This document shows positions 7,152 to 10,662 of a DNA stretch of 10,662 bases, piece after piece. A program made the translations under genes and the position numbers. This DNA comes from Planctomycetota bacterium (GTDB lineage Bacteria; Planctomycetota; UBA1135; GCA-002686595), in contig WTJQ01000019.1 of NCBI GenBank assembly GCA_011524785.1, positions 1-10,662 of the forward strand, in the 5' to 3' direction. The stretch's first letter is position 1. Each line of letters opens with the position of its first letter. The notes beneath the pieces are model-generated. The model saw nothing but the letters and a program-made list of their open reading frames with translations. It was not told where the DNA came from and ran no database searches.

Positions 7152-7509
7152 GCGGCTGGATCCCGTCGGGGCCGAGCCCGCGCGGGTCGTCCGAGTCGCC
7201 AGCGGTCTCGACCTCGGCCGGCTCGAACAGCAGCACGGTGCAGGGCTCGGGAGCCACCGGCCGGTGCTCCACGCCGCGCGGGACGACGAACAGCTCGCCG
7301 CGCTCGAGATGGACGACCCGGTCCCGCAGCTCGAGGTCGAAGGCGCCCTCCAGGACGAGGAAGAGCTCGTCGGCGTCGGCATGGGCATGCCAGCTGAAGG
7401 CGCCCTCGAGGCGCGCCAGCCGGACGTGCTGACCGTTGAGCTCGGCGACGAGCCGCGGCGTCCAGGGCTCGAGGGCGTCGAAGTGGTCGGCGAGGCGAAG
7501 AGCGTCCAT
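7144..7509 (-). CDS. Small single-domain cupin protein
   Basis: The 121-residue protein is one beta-barrel cupin. The first motif is [16 protein letters not shown] (40-55), with H41, H43 and E48 as metal ligands. The second is [10 protein letters not shown] (77-86), with H82. The family (COG0662-like) includes isomerases, oxygenases and simple binding proteins, and the sequence does not tell which. The last 20 residues ([10 protein letters not shown] onward) are polar and probably loose. The ATG at 7509 follows a TAGGCT box by 6 nt. The promoter shares a 44-bp gap with the divergent transporter gene, so the two could be co-regulated. The gene converges on the copper ATPase with an 8-nt overlap of the ends. 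Confidence 0.9.
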   Translation of the reverse strand: MDALRLADHFDALEPWTPRLVAELNGQHVRLARLEGAFSWHAHADADELFLVLEGAFDLELRDRVVHLERGELFVVPRGVEHRPVAPEPCTVLLFEPAEVETAGDSDDPRGLGPDGIQPLS

Positions 7510-7515
7510 GGCTCC

Positions 7516-7521
7516 AGCCTA
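7516..7521 (-). promoter_or_regulatory. Candidate -10 element (TAGGCT) of a leaderless promoter for the cupin gene
   Basis: On the minus strand TAGGCT is preceded by GGGC and followed by GGAGCC and the ATG at 7509. GGAG could be read as a Shine-Dalgarno core, but only 2 nt separate it from the ATG, which is too close to work. Confidence 0.5.
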
Positions 7522-7541
7522 GCCCTGCCCCGCGCCGCGCG

Positions 7542-7547
7542 TAGATT
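7542..7547 (+). promoter_or_regulatory. Candidate -10 element (TAGATT) of a leaderless promoter for the AbgT-type transporter operon
   Basis: TAGATT is followed by 6 nt and the ATG at 7554. No Shine-Dalgarno site is present. It lies back to back with the TAGGCT box of the cupin gene, whose near end is 20 bp away. Confidence 0.6.
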
Positions 7548-7553
7548 GTCCGC

Positions 7554-9176
7554 ATGGCGTCCTCCCCCCCGGACCCGTCCAACGATCCCTCGCCCGATGC
7601 CTCCGCAGCACCCGGCGGAGTCTTCGCGCGCTTCCTCGCCGGCGTGGAGTGGCTGGGCAACCTGCTCCCCCATCCCGTCACCCTGTTCGTCGTCTTCGAC
7701 GTCCTGGTGCTGCTCCTGAGCGGCCTGGCGGGAGGCCTCGGCTGGTCCGTGCAGGATCCCCGGCCGGGCGGGGGGACGATCGAGGCGGTGAGCCTCCTGA
7801 ACCCGGAGGGCCTCCGCCGCATCGCTCAGGGCGTCGTCACCAACTTCACGGGGTTCGCTCCCCTGGGGACGGTCCTGGTCGCGCTCCTCGGCGTGGGGAT
7901 CGCCGAGTCGTCGGGCCTCCTGGGCGCGGGGATCCGAGCCCTCGTCCTCGGCGCCCCGCGCAACCTGCTCACGGCGGCCGTGGTCCTCGCGGCGGTGATC
8001 TCCAACACCGCCAGCGAGATGGGCTACGTGGTCCTGATCCCGCTCGCCGCCGCGGTCTTCCACTCGGTGGGGCGTCACCCGCTCGCGGGACTCGCAGCGG
8101 CCTTCGCTGGCGTCTCCGGCGGCTACTCCGCGAACCTCTTCATCGGAACCGTCGACCCCCTCCTCGCGGGCATCACGACCGAGTCCGCCGCGCTGATCGA
8201 CGAGTCGTACGCCCGGGGCGGGCCGAACGAGATCCTCGCCACGGCCAACTGGTACTTCATGGCGATCAGCACCGCGCTGATCACGGTGGTCGGGACCTGG
8301 GTCACGACGCGCATCGTGGAGCCCAAGCTCGGAGCCTTCGCCGCGGATCGCGCCGAGCCCGAGGTCCTCGAGGGTGCACGCTCCATGGGAGCTCTCAGCA
8401 GCGAGGAGCGGCGCGGGCTGCGCATCACGGCGGGGGTCCTCCTGGCCCTTGGCGGCCTCCTCGCCTGGATGGCCATCCCCGCGGACGGCTGGTTCCGGGA
8501 CCCCGAGGCCGGCGAGTCCACCCTCGCTCAGCTGCGGCCGCTGCTGAAGAGCGTCGTGGCCCTCGTGTTCGTGTTCTTCGGCCTGGGCGGCATCGTCTAC
8601 GGGCGCGTGACGGGCTCCATGCGCGGGGAGCAGGCGATCATCGGCGCCATGAGCAAGGCCATGGGCAGCATGGGCCTCTACATGGTGCTCGTCTTCTTCG
8701 CCGCGCAGTTCGTGGCGTGGTTCAAGTGGACGAACCTGGGGATGATCCTCGCCGTCGAGGGTGCGGACCTCCTGCGCGAGCTGGCGCTGACGGGCCCGAC
8801 GATCTTCGTCCCGTTCATCCTCATGTGCTGCTTCGTGAACCTGATGCTGGGCAGCGCCTCCGCCCAGTGGGCGGTCACGGCGCCCATCTTCGTGCCGATG
8901 CTGATGACCGTCGGCTACAGCCCGCAGGTGATCCAGGCGGCGTACCGGATCGGCGACTCCACGACGAACACCATCACCCCGATGATGAGCTACTTCGGGC
9001 TGATCCTCGCCTTCGCCATGCGCTACGACCGCAAGCTCGGGATCGGCACGCTGGTGGCGACGATGCTCCCGTACAGCATCGCTTTCCTGGTCGGCTGGAT
9101 GGTCCTCTTCTACGTGTGGGTGTTCGGACTCGGGCTCCCCGTTGGGCCCGGGACCCCGCTCCACTACGCGCCATGA
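7554..9176 (+). CDS. abgT: AbgT-family transporter (p-aminobenzoyl-glutamate / antimetabolite transporter type)
   Basis: This 540-residue inner-membrane protein is of the usual AbgT/MtrF length (about 500-550). Family hallmarks include SNTASEMGYVVLIPLAA (150-166), GVSGGYSANLFIGTVDPLLAGITTE (186-210), GSASAQWAVTAPIFVPM (433-449) and YRIGDSTTNTITPMMSYFG (464-482). The paired hairpin motifs are those of the dimeric ion-driven fold, with many hydrophobic helices from about residue 40 to 525. E. coli AbgT takes up p-aminobenzoyl-glutamate, a folate breakdown product; Neisseria MtrF and Alcanivorax YdaH export sulfonamides. No abgA/abgB peptidase genes are adjacent, so uptake for folate salvage is not supported by context. 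The first 25 residues are Pro/Ser/Asp-rich and probably disordered. The stop overlaps the next gene's start (ATGA). Confidence 0.95.
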   Translation: MASSPPDPSNDPSPDASAAPGGVFARFLAGVEWLGNLLPHPVTLFVVFDVLVLLLSGLAGGLGWSVQDPRPGGGTIEAVSLLNPEGLRRIAQGVVTNFTGFAPLGTVLVALLGVGIAESSGLLGAGIRALVLGAPRNLLTAAVVLAAVISNTASEMGYVVLIPLAAAVFHSVGRHPLAGLAAAFAGVSGGYSANLFIGTVDPLLAGITTESAALIDESYARGGPNEILATANWYFMAISTALITVVGTWVTTRIVEPKLGAFAADRAEPEVLEGARSMGALSSEERRGLRITAGVLLALGGLLAWMAIPADGWFRDPEAGESTLAQLRPLLKSVVALVFVFFGLGGIVYGRVTGSMRGEQAIIGAMSKAMGSMGLYMVLVFFAAQFVAWFKWTNLGMILAVEGADLLRELALTGPTIFVPFILMCCFVNLMLGSASAQWAVTAPIFVPMLMTVGYSPQVIQAAYRIGDSTTNTITPMMSYFGLILAFAMRYDRKLGIGTLVATMLPYSIAFLVGWMVLFYVWVFGLGLPVGPGTPLHYAP

Positions 9177-9655
9177 AGGAGGAGGACGTCTTCGAGACGC
9201 GGACCGCGCTGCAGGCCGCTCCCGAGCGCGTGCTCGACACGGCGCGCCAGGCCCTGCTCGGCCAGGGAGCGCGCGTGAAGCAGGTCTCCGACCGTGAGCT
9301 CCACGTCGTGTGCGAGTGGTCCCACATGGGTCGCTCCCCCCTCGTCGGCGTGACCGAGGCGACGCTGCGGATCGTCGGCTCCGACCTCCACCTGCACGCG
9401 ACCCTGGGCGGCATCGCCAAGGTGCGGCGGTTCGCCCTGCTCCTGCCCCTGGGGATCGGGGGGACCCTGACGACGATCTTCGCCCTCATCTGGTGGACCC
9501 CCGGGGACCAGCCGGATGCCGCGTGGGCGCCCCTGGTGCCCCTCGTGGCCGTCGCTCCCTGGCTGGTGATCGCCCCGCTCATGGGCCGTGCGCTGGGCCG
9601 CACGACCCGCAAGGCGCTCACGAACCTGGTGGAGTCGCTTGGGTCGATGAGCTGA
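9173..9655 (+). CDS. Small membrane protein of unknown function, coupled to the AbgT-type transporter
   Basis: I do not recognise a family. The 160-residue protein starts with a mixed alpha/beta soluble part (1-82), of the pattern VFETRTALQAAPERVLDTARQALLGQG then ELHVVCEWS. This is reminiscent of small domains in which one helix packs on a sheet. Two membrane helices follow (about 87-108, FALLLPLGIGG onward, and about 118-138) with a short loop between them, and a basic Ser-containing tail (143-160). Its ATG at 9173 overlaps the transporter stop (ATGA), so it is very likely made together with it and may be an accessory or stabilising subunit; that is inference from position only. Its 3' end overlaps the convergent acyltransferase gene by 38 nt. 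The reading frame is backed by protein-like composition and membrane segments. Confidence 0.8.
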   Translation: MKEEDVFETRTALQAAPERVLDTARQALLGQGARVKQVSDRELHVVCEWSHMGRSPLVGVTEATLRIVGSDLHLHATLGGIAKVRRFALLLPLGIGGTLTTIFALIWWTPGDQPDAAWAPLVPLVAVAPWLVIAPLMGRALGRTTRKALTNLVESLGSMS

Positions 9656-10628
9656 CCGGTCCCGAGGACCGTGCGCGGAGAGGACGCTCGACGAGGCGCT
9701 CGCTGGCGAACGCGAGGGAGAGGCTCATCGCCAGGTACAGCAGCCACGCGATGGGCTCCCCCAGTCCGGTGCCGAACTCGAGCACGCGCGCCAGCACCAG
9801 CATGTGGAGCAGGTAGAGGCTGTAGCTGAGCCGACCAACGGCCCGCAGTGGAGCGGACGCCAGGATCCTCGCCAGCGCACCCGAGTCACTGGCCCCCGCA
9901 ACGAGGAGCGCGGCGGCTCCGGCGGTGAAGACCTCGAACTGGAGGTGGAAGCGCATGCGCTCCAGAGGAGCGTCGAGCGCGACCGCGTGCAGCCCCGGGA
10001 GCAGGGCCGCGAAGGCGAGCACGCCGATCCACCCCATGCCGCCGGCTGCCCGGAGACGCTCCTCCGGGAGGCAGGCGAGCAGGGAGCCGGTGAGGAAGAC
10101 CGGCAGGAAGGGCGGGAACCCGCTCGCGTAGTCCGGGGGGAACGCCAGTCGGGTGCCCACGATGGCGAGCGCGAGCAGCAGTGCGGTGCGCTCCCGACGT
10201 CGCCCGAGGAGGCCGTGCGCCAGTGCGACGAGGGGCAGCGCCAGGTAGGCCTGCAGCTCGACGGGGATCGTCCAGAGGTGGAACCACGACTCGGTGAGCG
10301 TGAGGTGCCCGAGCAGGCGCTGCCGGGACCACCCGTCGAGGACGGCGTACGCGAGGACGGCGGCGAGGTACCCCGGCAGCACGCGCCGCAGCCGGCGGGC
10401 CGCCCAGGCGCACCAGCCCGCGAGCCCCCCCGGCGCGAGAGCAGGCTCGAGCAGCTGGCGCGTGAGGAGGAAGCTGCTCAGGACGAAGAACAGGAACACC
10501 CCGTGGCGCCCAGCCCCCTCGAGGAGGCTGGGTCCCAGGTCGTGGTTGGCCGCGTGCGCGAGGACCACGAGCAGGGCCGCCACACCGCGGAGCCCGTCGA
10601 GGGCCGGGAGGGGGCGCGCGGGATGCAT
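9618..10628 (-). CDS. Acyltransferase-3 family membrane protein (OafA/YrhL type)
   Basis: This 336-residue protein has about ten membrane helices and the motifs of membrane acyltransferases that O-acylate sugars of lipopolysaccharide, exopolysaccharide or other glycans. It has LDGLRGVAALLVVLAHA (10-26), in which R14 and H25 are the conserved R-x10-H pair. Then come LFFVLSSFLLTR (46-57), RRLRRVLPGY (78-87), WTIPVELQAYL (119-129, with E124), SYSLYLLH (268-275) and ERLVERP (310-316). FFVLSS replaces the common FFVLSG. There is no extra SGNH domain, and the length is typical for the bare membrane unit. The ATG at 10628 lies just before the first helix. A weak -10-like CACAAT is 6 nt upstream. No sugar-synthesis genes are in the window, so the target is unknown. 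Confidence 0.93.
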   Translation of the reverse strand: MHPARPLPALDGLRGVAALLVVLAHAANHDLGPSLLEGAGRHGVFLFFVLSSFLLTRQLLEPALAPGGLAGWCAWAARRLRRVLPGYLAAVLAYAVLDGWSRQRLLGHLTLTESWFHLWTIPVELQAYLALPLVALAHGLLGRRRERTALLLALAIVGTRLAFPPDYASGFPPFLPVFLTGSLLACLPEERLRAAGGMGWIGVLAFAALLPGLHAVALDAPLERMRFHLQFEVFTAGAAALLVAGASDSGALARILASAPLRAVGRLSYSLYLLHMLVLARVLEFGTGLGEPIAWLLYLAMSLSLAFASERLVERPLRARSSGPVSSSTQATPPGS

Positions 10629-10634
10629 GGGCGC

Positions 10635-10640
10635 ATTGTG
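10635..10640 (-). promoter_or_regulatory. Weak candidate -10 element (CACAAT) for the acyltransferase gene
   Basis: CACAAT lies 6 nt before the ATG at 10628. It keeps the A at position 2 and T at position 6 but has C at position 1. It is included because its distance matches the other leader-gene boxes in this window. Confidence is low. Confidence 0.3.
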
Positions 10641-10662
10641 CCTGCCGCGGCCCTTCGGGACC

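Noticed and set aside
7510..7515. GGAG before the cupin ATG as a Shine-Dalgarno site.
   Set aside because: Only 2 nt separate it from the ATG, too close for normal pairing with 16S rRNA.
4770..9164. A stop-free minus-strand frame running on upstream of the HD gene, antisense to the copper ATPase and the AbgT-type gene, totalling over 1600 codons.
   Set aside because: The translation is low-complexity, rich in Arg, Gly, His and Glu, with no domains. Long antisense frames are expected in very GC-rich genes. Only the last 174 codons (HD protein) are real.
7649..9172. Extension of the small membrane protein gene upstream through the transporter gene in another frame.
   Set aside because: The extension is Arg/Pro/Gly-rich shadow sequence. 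The ATG at 9173 fits the ATGA coupling.
1004..9176. A shared glutamate theme linking the AbgT-type (aminobenzoyl-glutamate) transporter to the RimK operon.
   Set aside because: The genes are in separate, oppositely directed units with a metal pump and cupin between them. AbgT substrates vary, and no abgA/abgB peptidase is present.

Overview
The window is about 10.7 kb of very GC-rich bacterial chromosome, roughly 70% G+C or more by eye. It is almost fully coding: no gene-free stretch exceeds 150 bp, and several genes overlap by 4 to 38 nt. I see no RNA genes, mobile elements, CRISPR arrays or long repeats. The proteins suggest a free-living, probably Gram-negative environmental bacterium. The style (high GC, few Shine-Dalgarno sites, a mixture of families) would fit Planctomycetota, Myxococcota or a neighbouring phylum, but the window does not settle the phylum.

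Layout. Positions 1-946 (minus): an ABC exporter pair, the ATPase followed by the start of an FtsX/MacB-type permease that runs off the window. Positions 1004-4769 (minus): a probable five-gene operon in the order HD-domain protein, LOG-family protein, RimB-like retropepsin-type peptidase, RimK glutamate ligase, AstE/aspartoacylase-like zinc deacylase. Positions 4770-4919: a 150-bp divergent promoter region with palindromes. Positions 4920-7151 (plus): a copper-type P1B ATPase. Positions 7144-7509 (minus): a small cupin. Positions 7554-9655 (plus): an AbgT-family transporter translationally coupled to a small membrane protein of unknown function. Positions 9618-10628 (minus): an acyltransferase-3 membrane protein.

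How the genes may work together. The central cluster couples a ligase that adds glutamates to a protein tail (RimK; ribosomal protein S6 in E. coli) with a peptidase of the RimB family and a metallo-deacylase whose relatives cleave amides of N-acylated amino acids. This looks like a write-and-erase module for glutamate tails, here joined to a nucleotide phosphoribohydrolase-like LOG protein and an HD phosphohydrolase-like protein. The other genes look like ordinary housekeeping or accessory functions: metal export, transport and envelope modification.

The most notable pattern lies outside the genes. Five of the six genes that lead a transcription unit have a TAnnnT hexamer ending 6 or 7 nt before the ATG, and the sixth has a weaker match. 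None has a usable Shine-Dalgarno site. This is the geometry of leaderless transcription. By contrast, the operon-internal GTG start of the permease has a full AGGAGG at ideal distance. A second notable point is that the copper ATPase carries SEQP in place of the near-invariant SEHP motif. In human ATP7B the same substitution is the Wilson disease change H1069Q.
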